This document shows positions 33,962 to 42,339 of a stretch of DNA of 64,000 bases, one piece after another (the stretch's first letter is position 1; every line of letters begins with the position of its first letter). The DNA is from Solirubrum sp044628455 (GTDB lineage: Bacteria > Bacteroidota > Bacteroidia > Cytophagales > Hymenobacteraceae): contig NZ_JBIYZW010000002.1 of the NCBI RefSeq assembly GCF_044628455.1, positions 496,001 through 560,000 of the forward strand, in the 5' to 3' direction. Made by a program: the position numbers and the translations under genes. Below the pieces are notes generated by a model. That model ran no database searches, was not told where the DNA came from, and saw nothing but the letters and a program-made list of their open reading frames with translations.

Positions 33962-36064
33962 CTAGAAGAACTTCACGCGCTCGTCCTTCACGTCGGCTTT
34001 CTCACGCACGGCCTCGTAGACGGCGCCGTTGGCGCGGGCCGAGCGCATGCCCTGCAGCTGGGTGCGCACGGTTTTCAGGTCAGCGGCCGGGGCGGCGGGC
34101 GTGGTTGCAACCAGCTCAACTACCAGCACGCCCTGCTCGCCCTGAATGGGGGCCGAACGCTGACCGGGCTTCAGGCCGAAGGCGGTGCCCACGGCCACGG
34201 GCTCGGCGCCCAGGCCGGGAATCACGCCCTGACCCAGTACCACGTCGTTGGCCACGCGCACCTGCGCGGCCGAGCCGTAGGCGGCGGCCATCTGCTCGAG
34301 GGTGCTGCCTTTCAGCTTGGCCATGATCTGCTTGGCCTTCTCTTCGTTGCGTACGAAGGTCGACACCTCGGGCTTCACGCTGGCCACGTCGGCCGTGCCC
34401 TGCTCGCGGGTACCGGTCACCACGGCAATGACGTACTGATCGTTCACCGAGAACACGTCGGAGACGCTGCCCACTTCGGTTTTCTTCTCGTAGGCCCAGC
34501 GGATGATTTCGCGGGCGTTGGGAATGTTGCCCACTACCTGATCCGACTTGCCCAGGCCCTTGGCTTCGAGCTTCTGTAGGGATTTGTCGGCGGCCACGGC
34601 CTTGCGGAAGGCTTCGAGGTCGGTGGCTTTGCCCTTCAGCTCCTGGGCCCGCTGGTAGGCGGCGTCGTTGGTGGCGTCAGAGGGGGCAATGCTCTTGGTA
34701 ACGGCGGCTACGCGGTAGGTCTGGCTGGTTTTGGGAGCCGTAACCTTGATGATGTGGTAGCCGAAGGAGGTTTTGGTGAGGGTGGGCAGCAGGCCAGCCG
34801 AACTGGTGCCGAACACGGCTTTCTCGAACTCGGGCACCATGCGGCCGGAGGTAAACCAGCCCAGGTCGCCCCCCTGCGGGGCGGTGCCGTCGGTGCCGTG
34901 CTGGCGGGCCATAGCGGCAAAGTCGGCGCCGGCCTTGATCTGGTTCAGGATGCCCTGGGCCTTGGCTTTGGCGGCGGCATCGGCCTCGGGCGTGGTGCCC
35001 TCGGGCTTGATGAGGATGTGGCTGGCGCGGGCGGCCGCGGTGGTACCGGCCTTGGCGGCGGTTACCTTGTAGAGCGAGAAGGTGCCGTTGTCGGCGAAGG
35101 GGCCGTACACCTGGCCCACCTGCAGGGGCAGCTGCTCGCGCAGCTTCTCGGGCAGGTCGGCCGGCGAGGCGTACTGGCCGTTGTAGGGCTGGTCGGAGTT
35201 CAGGCGCACAAACAGCGAGTCGTTGGGCGCGGTGCGGAACTGGGCAGCCAGCTGGTCAACGGTCTGGCGCACCTGGGTGCTATCCTCGGTCGAAGGCGTC
35301 ACGGGAATTACCACGTACTCCAGGTCGCGGCCTTCCTGCACCTTGTAGCGGGCCTTGTTGCGGTTGATGTAGTCGCCCAGCTGGGCGTCCTGCACCTTCA
35401 CGGCCGAGTCGGAGATGCTGAAGTAGGGCACGAACAGGTAGCGCAGGTTGGCCTTGGCGTTCTGGGCCTCGTTGTAGCGCTGGGCTTCGGCGGTGGTAAC
35501 GTATTCCGTGTTCTTGAGCAGGGCAAAGTACTTGTTGCCGAGGCGGTCCTGGGGCAGGCCCTGCTCGAAGGTGTACCACGCCTGCTGCTGCTGGGGCGGC
35601 ATCTTGTCGAGGTTGCGCAGGTACTCAATCACGCGGGCGCGGTCGAACTGGCCGGTCTGCGGATCGGTGAAGGCCTGCTTGATGGTGGGGTGAATGTTGC
35701 GCCCCTGTACCATGTCGGTCAGCTCTTCTTCGGTTACCTGCAAACCCAGCTTTTCAAACTCGGGCTGGAAGGCGCGGCGGAACACGATCTGGTTCCAGGC
35801 CTGGTCGCGCAGGCTCTGCATTTCCTGCTCGGTGGGCTGGCGGCCGTTCTGGCTCACGTAGGCCTCCTTCTGCTGCTCCAGCAGCACGTTGAATTCTTCT
35901 ACGGATACGTCGTCGCCGCCCACGGAGCCTACCGAGTTATCCTGGCGGTTGAACAGGTTGCCGTTCCCGATCAGGTCGCCGCCCACGATGAACAGCAGCA
36001 TCCCGATGGCGACGGCGCCCACGGCCCAGCCTGATTTTTCCCGGATGGTGTTGATTAAAGCCAT
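33962..36064 (-). CDS. ppiD: PpiD-type periplasmic peptidyl-prolyl isomerase/chaperone
   Basis: This 700-residue protein has one N-terminal transmembrane helix (about residues 12-31, WAVGAVAIGMLLFIVGG), a SurA_N-like chaperone domain (SVEEFNVLLEQQKEAYV), and a parvulin rotamase domain around residues 340-430 (ASHILIKPEG, GGDLGWFTSGRMVPEFEKA, FGYHIIKVTA). A second parvulin-like region follows. It should help fold outer-membrane proteins at the periplasmic face of the inner membrane. Length is above E. coli PpiD (about 620). It lies downstream of coaX-OMP-lptC, the usual Bacteroidota arrangement, and closes that operon. Confidence 0.9.
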   Translation of the reverse strand: MALINTIREKSGWAVGAVAIGMLLFIVGGDLIGNGNLFNRQDNSVGSVGGDDVSVEEFNVLLEQQKEAYVSQNGRQPTEQEMQSLRDQAWNQIVFRRAFQPEFEKLGLQVTEEELTDMVQGRNIHPTIKQAFTDPQTGQFDRARVIEYLRNLDKMPPQQQQAWYTFEQGLPQDRLGNKYFALLKNTEYVTTAEAQRYNEAQNAKANLRYLFVPYFSISDSAVKVQDAQLGDYINRNKARYKVQEGRDLEYVVIPVTPSTEDSTQVRQTVDQLAAQFRTAPNDSLFVRLNSDQPYNGQYASPADLPEKLREQLPLQVGQVYGPFADNGTFSLYKVTAAKAGTTAAARASHILIKPEGTTPEADAAAKAKAQGILNQIKAGADFAAMARQHGTDGTAPQGGDLGWFTSGRMVPEFEKAVFGTSSAGLLPTLTKTSFGYHIIKVTAPKTSQTYRVAAVTKSIAPSDATNDAAYQRAQELKGKATDLEAFRKAVAADKSLQKLEAKGLGKSDQVVGNIPNAREIIRWAYEKKTEVGSVSDVFSVNDQYVIAVVTGTREQGTADVASVKPEVSTFVRNEEKAKQIMAKLKGSTLEQMAAAYGSAAQVRVANDVVLGQGVIPGLGAEPVAVGTAFGLKPGQRSAPIQGEQGVLVVELVATTPAAPAADLKTVRTQLQGMRSARANGAVYEAVREKADVKDERVKFF

Positions 36065-36151
36065 TTAGTTGAGGGTAAGCAGCAAAGAAAAGGTCGAAAG
36101 AAGCGCAAAATAACCCGATTTCGGGCAATAGTCAAACTGGCCAAGCGGGGC

Positions 36152-36412
36152 TTAGCCTTTGCGGCGGGCTTTGCCGCCGGGTTTGGTCTTGGCAGGCCGG
36201 GTGTTGGCAGGCCCGGCCGGCGGCGGCGTGGTGGGCAGGGGCCCCAGCCGCCGGTACAGCAGCAGGCACACCACCGAAAGCATAAACAGCCAGTAGTTGC
36301 GGAGCAGGCTGTTCTCGAGCACCGTCTGGTGAAGGCCGATGATCATGAACACCACGGCCAGCGAAAACAGCACGGTGCGCAACAGGCCTCGGTCGGGAGT
36401 GGGAAGTTTCAC
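36152..36412 (-). CDS. Small two-helix membrane protein
   Basis: This 86-residue protein has two hydrophobic helices (about residues 12-28 and 36-52; LFSLAVVFMIIGLHQTV and YWLFMLSVVCLLLYRRLG) followed by a Pro- and Lys-rich tail. The helix pair with the IGLHQT motif is conserved beside lptC in related Bacteroidota as far as I recall; its function is unknown. GTG at 36412 was chosen because it follows the lptC stop by 16 bp and MKLPTPDRG makes a natural start; a start at 36448 inside lptC is possible. It belongs to the coaX-OMP-lptC-ppiD transcript. Confidence 0.65.
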   Translation of the reverse strand: MKLPTPDRGLLRTVLFSLAVVFMIIGLHQTVLENSLLRNYWLFMLSVVCLLLYRRLGPLPTTPPPAGPANTRPAKTKPGGKARRKG

Positions 36413-36428
36413 GGCAGGCGGCAAAAAA

Positions 36429-37007
36429 TTAAGGCTGCGCGGCGGCATCCGGATCGATGGTGAACACGCCCTCGGGCTTGGAGATGGTGTAGCGCGAGAA
36501 GTCCTCGTTGGCCTCCAGGCCCTTGCCGGTGAGCACCTCGGTGGGCGTCTGCACGCGCACGTTCATGTCGGGCTTGGTGTAGATGCGGGCCCGGGCGCGG
36601 TCGTAAAACAGCTCCTCGGTTTGCAGGCTCTGCTGCTTGATTTCGTTGCGCACCCGCACATCGCCGCGAATCACGTAGAGGTTGGAGGCCCGGGTGTAGC
36701 GCCCGTACTGGCCCTGCAGGGTGTTGACCACCGTCACGCCGTCGCGCTCGAAGAAAGTGGCCTTGACGCCCTTGGGGTACACCAGGTCGCCGTTTTCGAA
36801 CTGCTGCTCGAGCGGGGCCTGCAGGCGCACCTGCAGCCGGGCCGAGTCGCTGAACAGCGTAATGGCCTGCACCGTTTCCAGAATGGGCCCGGTATACACC
36901 TGCTTGGCTACCGGCCCGGTGCTTTTGTCGCGGCAGGCCGGCAGCAGCAGCGCGGCGCTCAGCCACAGGGCGGCAGGTCCCGCAATGCCGGCTCCCAGCT
37001 TACTCAT
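36429..37007 (-). CDS. lptC: LPS export periplasmic protein LptC
   Basis: This 192-residue protein starts with a lipoprotein-like signal (AALWLSAALLLPAC) followed by an OstA/LptC-type beta-jellyroll. Supporting stretches are YPKGVKATFFERDG, RASNLYVIRGDVRV, and TEVLTGKGLEANEDFSRY, which is the typical LptC C-terminal half. It passes LPS from LptBFG to LptA in the periplasm. A lipobox is common in Bacteroidota LptC, unlike E. coli. Its ATG overlaps the stop of the upstream barrel gene by 1 nt (TAATG), so translation is coupled. lptB lies elsewhere in the window. Confidence 0.85.
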   Translation of the reverse strand: MSKLGAGIAGPAALWLSAALLLPACRDKSTGPVAKQVYTGPILETVQAITLFSDSARLQVRLQAPLEQQFENGDLVYPKGVKATFFERDGVTVVNTLQGQYGRYTRASNLYVIRGDVRVRNEIKQQSLQTEELFYDRARARIYTKPDMNVRVQTPTEVLTGKGLEANEDFSRYTISKPEGVFTIDPDAAAQP

Positions 37008-38341
37008 TACTCGATCTTGCGCTTCAGGAACCAGCGGTTGTTGAGCGAGAAGCCTAGCTGCACGCGCATGTAGTCTTCCTGAATGCTGCGGCCGGTGCTG
37101 CCGGTGAGCACGTCATCGGCACCACGGCGGCCGTAGGTGAAGCCCAGGTTCACGCTGGCCGCGTCGAGGGCGCTGGCCGAGGGAATGGGCAGCATGAAGC
37201 CCCAGCTCACGGCCCGGTCGTACTGGGTTTGCCCGCCGGGGCGGTAGGGCAGCTGCCCCATGCTCAGCCCGAAGCGGTACACCACGCGCTGGAAGTAGCT
37301 CTGCACCGAGCCGGGGTCGGGGGTGATTTCCGTGCCCACGGCGGCGCGCCAAGTGTCTTGGTAGATGGCGGCGGGGCGGCTGTCGCCCGCCACGCGGAAG
37401 GCCTCAAACTTCGACCACTGCTGCCGGGCCACGTCGGCGCCCACGCTCCAGTTTTTGCCGTTGTCGAGGCCAAAGCCCAGCTGCAGGTTCGACGGCACGA
37501 TAGCCTCTCCGCGGGCGTCGGTATCGAGCATCATCAGCTCGATGGTGGCCCCGTTCAAACTCTGCCGTTCGGCCTGGCGCTGGCGCGAGCCGCCGAGCTT
37601 GGTTTGCAGGGTATACACCGCGCCTAGATTGGCGTTGAGCTTGCTGCTGAGCTCGTGGCGGTAGTGCAGCCCGGCCCGGCCCGTGAAGTCGGAATACTCC
37701 AACTGCTCGGTTACCACCGAGCGGCTGAGCGTCTGCGAATCGAGCACCTGGTCGGTGGCTACCAGCGCCGAGGACGACTGGTCGATGGCGCCGAATACGT
37801 AGGAAGTGCTCAGGCCCAGGGTCAGGCCCTTAGCCACGCGAACCCCGTGTGCGAGGTAGACCTCCGACAGGCCGCCGGTGCCGCGGTACTCCTGCAGCAC
37901 CTGCGCGGTGGGGTCGCCCGCTACTTTGCCCACCACCGAGGAGGTGTAGTCGACGATGCTGTAGGGTTTGATGCCGGCGGCCAGGCCCCAGCGCCGCGAC
38001 ACGGGCACGGCAAAGGCCAGGTAGCTGAGCGTAGCACCGCCGTCGACCTGCGAGAGGGAGCCGCTGCGCAAGCGCTTGAGCTGGCCTACCGCCGCCATTT
38101 CGAAGGTGGTGCGGTTGGTGTAGTAGAGCAGGGCCGGGTTCAGCTCGTTGACCTGAGCCGTATTGGGCGCCCAAACGCCCACGCCGCCCATGCCCTGCTG
38201 CCGGACGCCGCCGGTGTTCATATTGACGTCGCCCAGGCCCAAGCGGGAATACGGAGAATTACCCAGTCCCTGCCCGCTCGCCGTAGAGGCGGCCGCCAGC
38301 AGGCCCAGCACGGCCAGCGCGTTCGTTTTATTAGCCAACAT
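37007..38341 (-). CDS. Outer-membrane beta-barrel protein (FadL/OmpP1-like)
   Basis: This 444-residue exported protein has a signal peptide (ALAVLGLLAAASTASGQ) and a repeating amphipathic beta pattern ending in aromatic/charged strands (VQLGFSLNNRWFLKRKIE). The N-terminal NSPYSRLGLGDVN and MGGVGVWAPNTAQVNELNPA segments are typical of the Bacteroidota proteins annotated as long-chain fatty acid transport-like OMPs encoded before lptC. The start at 38341 overlaps the coaX end by 11 bp, so it is translationally coupled. Substrate unknown; a link to LPS or OMP assembly rests on its neighbours only. Confidence 0.75.
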   Translation of the reverse strand: MLANKTNALAVLGLLAAASTASGQGLGNSPYSRLGLGDVNMNTGGVRQQGMGGVGVWAPNTAQVNELNPALLYYTNRTTFEMAAVGQLKRLRSGSLSQVDGGATLSYLAFAVPVSRRWGLAAGIKPYSIVDYTSSVVGKVAGDPTAQVLQEYRGTGGLSEVYLAHGVRVAKGLTLGLSTSYVFGAIDQSSSALVATDQVLDSQTLSRSVVTEQLEYSDFTGRAGLHYRHELSSKLNANLGAVYTLQTKLGGSRQRQAERQSLNGATIELMMLDTDARGEAIVPSNLQLGFGLDNGKNWSVGADVARQQWSKFEAFRVAGDSRPAAIYQDTWRAAVGTEITPDPGSVQSYFQRVVYRFGLSMGQLPYRPGGQTQYDRAVSWGFMLPIPSASALDAASVNLGFTYGRRGADDVLTGSTGRSIQEDYMRVQLGFSLNNRWFLKRKIE

Positions 38342-39065
38342 TATGCACCAGTATGCGGTGAAGTCCAAGCAAAACCAGCTCGGCAACTACAAAGATGCGG
38401 CCTTTGAGCCGCGATTCAAAAAACGCCGCGTCGCCCCCGGTCAGCACCACGGCTAGGTTGGGGAAGCGTTGGCGGTACTCCTGCAGCAGGCCATTAAGCT
38501 CGGCTACAGCCCCGTTGAGCGCTCCGCTGAGCATGGCCGAGCGCGTGTCGGTGCCGGTGAGCGGCAGCGCGGCCGCTTCGGCGACGGAAGGTACGGCCAG
38601 CTCGGGCAGCCGGCCGGTGAAGGCATGCATGGCCTGCAGGCGCAGGCGCAGGCCTGGGGCAATGCTGCCGCCGTGGTAGGTACCGTCGGCCGTTACCAGG
38701 TCACACTTCAGGCAGGTGCCCGCATCGACTACCAGCACGGGGCGGCCCGGCAGCAGGTGGGCCGCGCCCACGGCACCGGCCAGCCGGTCGGCCCCCAGGG
38801 TGTGGGGCGTAGCGTAGGCATTGGCCAGGGGAATCGACGTGTAGCCGGGTCGGAACACCAGCGCTTGGGCCGGAGGCAGGGCGGCAGCCCATTCCTCGGC
38901 TGGCGCAGCTACCGAAGCCAGCAGCACCCGCTCGCTCCCTAGGCGCTCGGCCACGGCCCGCAGCTCCGCAGCCGACGTTACCCAACCGGCTTCGGTCAGG
39001 TCGTGGTGGTGGAAGGCGCCGTATTTGGCGGCCGAGTTGCCTATGTCCAGTACGAGAGCGTTCAT
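38331..39065 (-). CDS. coaX: Type III pantothenate kinase CoaX
   Basis: This 244-residue ASKHA-fold kinase phosphorylates pantothenate, the first committed step of CoA synthesis. Motifs are the N-terminal phosphate loop LVLDIGNSAAKYG (Asp8), the GADRLAGAVGA region, VVDAGTCLKCDLV and HGGSIAPGL, and LTGGDAAFF. The K+-dependent type III form is normal for this phylum. The ATG at 39065 fits the family start. It opens the coaX-OMP-lptC-small-ppiD run and is separated from the upstream pseudouridine synthase gene by a terminator. Confidence 0.93.
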   Translation of the reverse strand: MNALVLDIGNSAAKYGAFHHHDLTEAGWVTSAAELRAVAERLGSERVLLASVAAPAEEWAAALPPAQALVFRPGYTSIPLANAYATPHTLGADRLAGAVGAAHLLPGRPVLVVDAGTCLKCDLVTADGTYHGGSIAPGLRLRLQAMHAFTGRLPELAVPSVAEAAALPLTGTDTRSAMLSGALNGAVAELNGLLQEYRQRFPNLAVVLTGGDAAFFESRLKGRIFVVAELVLLGLHRILVHNVG

Positions 39066-39070
39066 CAGCA

Positions 39071-39106
39071 AAAAGCGGAGCGGGCAACGGGTGCCCGCTC
39101 CGCTTG
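39071..39106 (-). terminator. Terminator after pseudouridine synthase gene
   Basis: AAGCGGAGCGGGCA pairs with TGCCCGCTCCGCTT around a short loop, followed on the minus strand by TTTGCTG. Confidence 0.75.
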
Positions 39107-39143
39107 CGGGAAGAGCCGGGTTAAGCGCGCCGGGGTTGCGTGC

Positions 39144-40925
39144 CTACATGAAATATTTCAGGCGGATAACTTCCTTTTCGGTCAGGTAGCGCCAGTTGCC
39201 GCGGGCCAGGTCCTTCTTGGTGAGGCCGGCATACTGCACCCGGTCCAGGGTTTTCACGTCGTAGCCCAGGTGCTCGAAGATGCGGCGCACGATGCGGTTG
39301 CGACCAATGTGGATTTCGATGCCCACGAAGCGGGGGTTGCCCGCCACCACGGCCACGTCGTCCACTTCCGCCTTGCCGTCCTCCAGCTCGATGCCGGCGG
39401 CAATCTGGCTGAGGTGCTCCTCGGTGAGGGGCTTATCGAGCTCCACCTGGTAGATTTTCTTGTTGCGGTGCGAGGGGTGGCTCAGCTTCTGGGCCACTTC
39501 GCCGTCGTTGGTGAACAGGAGCAGGCCGGTGGTGTTGCGGTCGAGGCGGCCCACCGGGAAGATGCGCTCCTTCGAAGCCGTGCGCACCAGGTCCATCACC
39601 GTCTTGCGGCCCTCGGGGTCGTCGGTGGTGGTCAGGAAGTCCTTGGGCTTGTTGAGCAGCACGTACACCAGCTTCTCGCGCTTGAGGTTGGTCTTGCCGT
39701 AGTGCACGGTGTCGCTGGGCTGCACCTTGTAGCCCAACTCGGTTACTACCTCGCCGTTCACGCGAATCTCGCCCGATTCAATGAGTACGTCAGCCTCGCG
39801 GCGCGAGCAGATGCCGGCGTTGGCGATGTAGCGGTTCAGGCGCACCGAGCCGTCGGTTTCGGGCTCGTCGCGGCGGCGCTTGTTGCCGCGGGTTTTGTCT
39901 TCCTCGTAGTGCTTCAGGTTATGATACGAGGGAGCTTCCCCCATCGACTCGCTGCGGCCCGGGCGCTCGGCGCGGGCGCCGTAGGGCTTGGCCGGCCGCT
40001 CGGCCCGGTCCGGCCGCTCGCGCCGCTCAAACGTGGGGCGCTCGGGGCGGGCACTGCGGTCGGCGTTGCCAAAGCGGCTGGGTCGCTCCGAACGCTCGTC
40101 GCGGCCATAAGCCGGGCGCTCAGCGCGCTCGTCGCGGCGCGGGCGCTCATCCCGGTCGAAGCTGCGCGGGCGCTCATCGTAGCCTCCCGGGCTGCGGCCG
40201 AAGGCGCCACCAGGCGTGCGGCGGCCTTCCGGGTTGAAGCGGGCCGGGGCATCGCCCCGGTCAGAGCGCGCGTCGCGGCGGTCTTCGTAGCGGGCCGGGC
40301 GCACGGGGCGGTCGTCGCCCCCCTTCAGTTGCCGGGGGCGCTCGTCGAACTCGTTGTCGCGGGGTGCGTCGAACGAGCGGCGCTCATTCCCGAAACGGTT
40401 GTCCTTGCCGGCAAAGCCCCCCTTGGATGAGTTGTAGGGCCGCCGCTCGTCGCCGAAGCCCCGGCCGCCGTTATCGGGCCGGGCAGCAAAGCGGCGCGGC
40501 GCCTGGTCGTTGCCGGGCTCGGCCGCGGGACGCGGGGGCTTGTTGAAGCGGCCGCGCATGAAGTCGTCGGCGGCATCGGGCTCGGCCGGCTTGTTGAAGG
40601 ACTTGAAGGGCCGCTGCGGGCGCTCGAAGCCGCGGTCGTTGCCGCCGTACGAGGGGCGGTTGCCGCCGCCGTACGGACGGTCGCCCGAGCCCTGGCCGAA
40701 GCGCCGCTCGTCGCCGCCGGGGCGGCTGCCGAAGCCGGGCTTGCCACCGGGCCGCCCGAAGGTCGGGCGCGACGGGAAGTCGGAGCCGGCGTCGCTACGC
40801 GGGGCCGGCCGACGGTCGTCGCCGCCGAAAGTCGAAAAGGGTTTGTCGCCGCGCTTGAAATCGGAGCCGGGACGGGGGGCGGGGCGGCGGCTGCCGGGAC
40901 CCGAGGAATGCTGTTTCTTGCCCAT
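39144..40925 (-). CDS. RluB-type pseudouridine synthase with long Arg/Gly-rich N-terminus
   Basis: The C-terminal 230 residues form a complete large-subunit pseudouridine synthase of the RsuA/RluB group: an S4 RNA-binding domain (RLNRYIANAGICSRREAD) and the catalytic motif FPVGRLDRNTTGLLLFT with the key Asp, then GRNRIVRRIFEHLGY. The first 360 or so residues of the 593 are low complexity, rich in Arg, Gly, Asp, Pro and Glu with recurring DERPRR, ERPxR and RPGG words, and should be disordered. Such tails occur on Bacteroidota RluB-like enzymes and may bind rRNA or promote condensates; that is inference. ATG at 40925 starts a lysine/glycine-rich MGKKQHSSGPGS. Confidence 0.88.
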   Translation of the reverse strand: MGKKQHSSGPGSRRPAPRPGSDFKRGDKPFSTFGGDDRRPAPRSDAGSDFPSRPTFGRPGGKPGFGSRPGGDERRFGQGSGDRPYGGGNRPSYGGNDRGFERPQRPFKSFNKPAEPDAADDFMRGRFNKPPRPAAEPGNDQAPRRFAARPDNGGRGFGDERRPYNSSKGGFAGKDNRFGNERRSFDAPRDNEFDERPRQLKGGDDRPVRPARYEDRRDARSDRGDAPARFNPEGRRTPGGAFGRSPGGYDERPRSFDRDERPRRDERAERPAYGRDERSERPSRFGNADRSARPERPTFERRERPDRAERPAKPYGARAERPGRSESMGEAPSYHNLKHYEEDKTRGNKRRRDEPETDGSVRLNRYIANAGICSRREADVLIESGEIRVNGEVVTELGYKVQPSDTVHYGKTNLKREKLVYVLLNKPKDFLTTTDDPEGRKTVMDLVRTASKERIFPVGRLDRNTTGLLLFTNDGEVAQKLSHPSHRNKKIYQVELDKPLTEEHLSQIAAGIELEDGKAEVDDVAVVAGNPRFVGIEIHIGRNRIVRRIFEHLGYDVKTLDRVQYAGLTKKDLARGNWRYLTEKEVIRLKYFM

Positions 40926-41038
40926 GTGAGGGAGGATGCAGACGCACGGCATCGCTGCCGGGCAGGGTGAGATATTCAGGAGTCAGATGCTAACGCAGCC
41001 GACGGGTCAATTGGTGCAGTGGAGGCCCAGAAAGCAGC

Positions 41039-41098
41039 GCCCGGATTTGCCGGTCGGCCCCGCCCCGGGGAGCGAAGTACCGGCCGGCAAATCCGGGC
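41039..41098 (-). terminator. Terminator after DksA-like gene
   Basis: GCCCGGATTTGCCGG (41039-41053) is the perfect complement of CCGGCAAATCCGGGC (41084-41098), with a 30-nt loop. It lies just past the DksA-like stop on the minus strand. Confidence 0.55.
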
Positions 41099-41121
41099 GG
41101 CGGCAGGCCGGGGCGGCGGGT

Positions 41122-41505
41122 TTAGTCGCGGCGGGCCATTTTGGCTTCGATGGAGTGCTGGGTGTGCGGCACGGCGCGCAGGCGCTCCTTGGCAATGAGC
41201 TTGCCGGTGCCGATGCACACGCCGTAAGTCCCGTTCTTGATGCGGATCAGGGCGTTTTCCAGCTGCTGGATAAACTTCATCTGGCGCGAGGCCAGCTGGT
41301 TGAGGCTTTCCTTCTCGGCCGTATCGGCCCCGTCTTCCAGCATCTTCGACTGCGAGGCCGTGTTATCGGTCCCCGAATCGTTGCGGCGGCTCAGCGTTTC
41401 TTTGATGAAGGCTACTTCTTTCCGGGCAGCAGCTAGTTTTTCCTGGATGATGGCCTCAAACTCAGCCAGCTCTTCCCGGGAGTAGCGTAGGGTTTCTTCA
41501 CTCAT
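41122..41505 (-). CDS. TraR/DksA-family protein without zinc-finger cysteines
   Basis: This 127-residue protein has the coiled-coil (SREELAEFEAIIQEKLAAAR through SLNQLASRQMKFIQQLENAL) and the C-terminal DksA fold region (NGTYGVCIGTGKLIAKERL, then AVPHTQHSIEAK). DksA binds RNA polymerase through its secondary channel. Only one Cys remains of the usual four-Cys zinc finger, so zinc cannot be bound in the normal way; such Cys-poor members are common in this phylum. The acidic coiled-coil tip DxxDxA of true DksA is not clear (EDGADTAEKES). A regulatory role in transcription is likely but unproven. Confidence 0.8.
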   Translation of the reverse strand: MSEETLRYSREELAEFEAIIQEKLAAARKEVAFIKETLSRRNDSGTDNTASQSKMLEDGADTAEKESLNQLASRQMKFIQQLENALIRIKNGTYGVCIGTGKLIAKERLRAVPHTQHSIEAKMARRD

Positions 41506-41676
41506 GGTGGGCAGGAAAATGTGTAAGTTATTCGCGTTAAACGATTTATCCAGCTGGCTAGCCCCGAAAAATCCTTTGATACCGCTTGAACAGCAGGCGG
41601 GCCAGGTTAGTGCCTTCGCCGAATGCGGGGCGGGTCCCCAGGGAATTCCGGCTTGGTGCAGCCCGGTTTTTCGGCC

Positions 41677-41694
41677 GCAAAGCTACGGCTTTGC
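41677..41694 (-). terminator. Weak hairpin after ribH
   Basis: GCAAAGC and GCTTTGC (7-bp perfect arms around TACG) lie 34 bp past the ribH stop; on the minus strand GGCCGAAAAACC follows. The rest of the 222-bp gap shows nothing. Confidence 0.35.
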
Positions 41695-41727
41695 CCGCAC
41701 TTCAGCTACGAAGGGTCGGAGTAAGGC

Positions 41728-42204
41728 TCAGAAGCCCAGCATGTGTATGGCCGTCACGGCCGCTTCCACGCCTTTGTTGCCGTGCTGCCCGCCGGCCCGG
41801 TCCCAGGCCTGGGCCTCATTCTCGGTGGTGAGCACCCCGAAGATGACGGGCTTGTTGAACTTCAGGCCCACATTCATCAGCCCCTGCGCCACGGCGTGGC
41901 TGATGAACTCGTCGTGGCGGGTTTCGCCCTTGATGACGACGCCCAGGCAGATGACCGCGTCGATTTCCTCGTGCTGGGCCAGCAGCTGCGCCCCCAGGCC
42001 CAGCTCGAAGCTGCCGGGCACGGTATTACGGAAGATGTTGTCGGGTTGGGCGCCGTGCTTAAGCAGGGTTTCGTAGGCGCCCTGGCAGAGCGTGTCGGTG
42101 ATGGCGCGGTTCCACTCGGCCACAACCAGCCCGAAGCGCTTTTCGCTGATGTCGGGGAAGTGGTCGGAGGTGTAGTCGCTGAGGTTCTTGAGGGCGGTGG
42201 CCAT
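41728..42204 (-). CDS. ribH: 6,7-dimethyl-8-ribityllumazine synthase RibH
   Basis: This 158-residue enzyme forms the riboflavin precursor lumazine. Conserved motifs are FGLVVAEWNRAITDTL, the VPGSFELGLGAQLLA loop, VICLGVVIKGETRHDEFI (catalytic His at HD), and PVIFGVLTTENEAQA with WDRAGG. The length is normal for icosahedral or pentameric lumazine synthases. It follows the TPR gene at 43113 on the same strand after a terminator, the usual neighbour in Bacteroidota. No other riboflavin gene and no FMN riboswitch is visible. Confidence 0.95.
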   Translation of the reverse strand: MATALKNLSDYTSDHFPDISEKRFGLVVAEWNRAITDTLCQGAYETLLKHGAQPDNIFRNTVPGSFELGLGAQLLAQHEEIDAVICLGVVIKGETRHDEFISHAVAQGLMNVGLKFNKPVIFGVLTTENEAQAWDRAGGQHGNKGVEAAVTAIHMLGF

Positions 42205-42285
42205 AGAGGAAAGCTAAGTTCGGCGGGCAAATATCCGATTATCCGGCGGTTTCGGCCGGCAGCCCCCGGGGACGCCATAAAACAA

Positions 42286-42318
42286 CAGGCGCCGCTTCCT
42301 CTCCGGAAGCGGCGCCTG
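42286..42318 (-). terminator. Terminator after TPR gene
   Basis: CAGGCGCCGCTTCC (42286-42299) pairs with GGAAGCGGCGCCTG (42305-42318); on the minus strand TTGTTTTATGG follows. Confidence 0.8.
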
Positions 42319-42339
42319 CGGTAGGCTGGTTGCCGGAGC

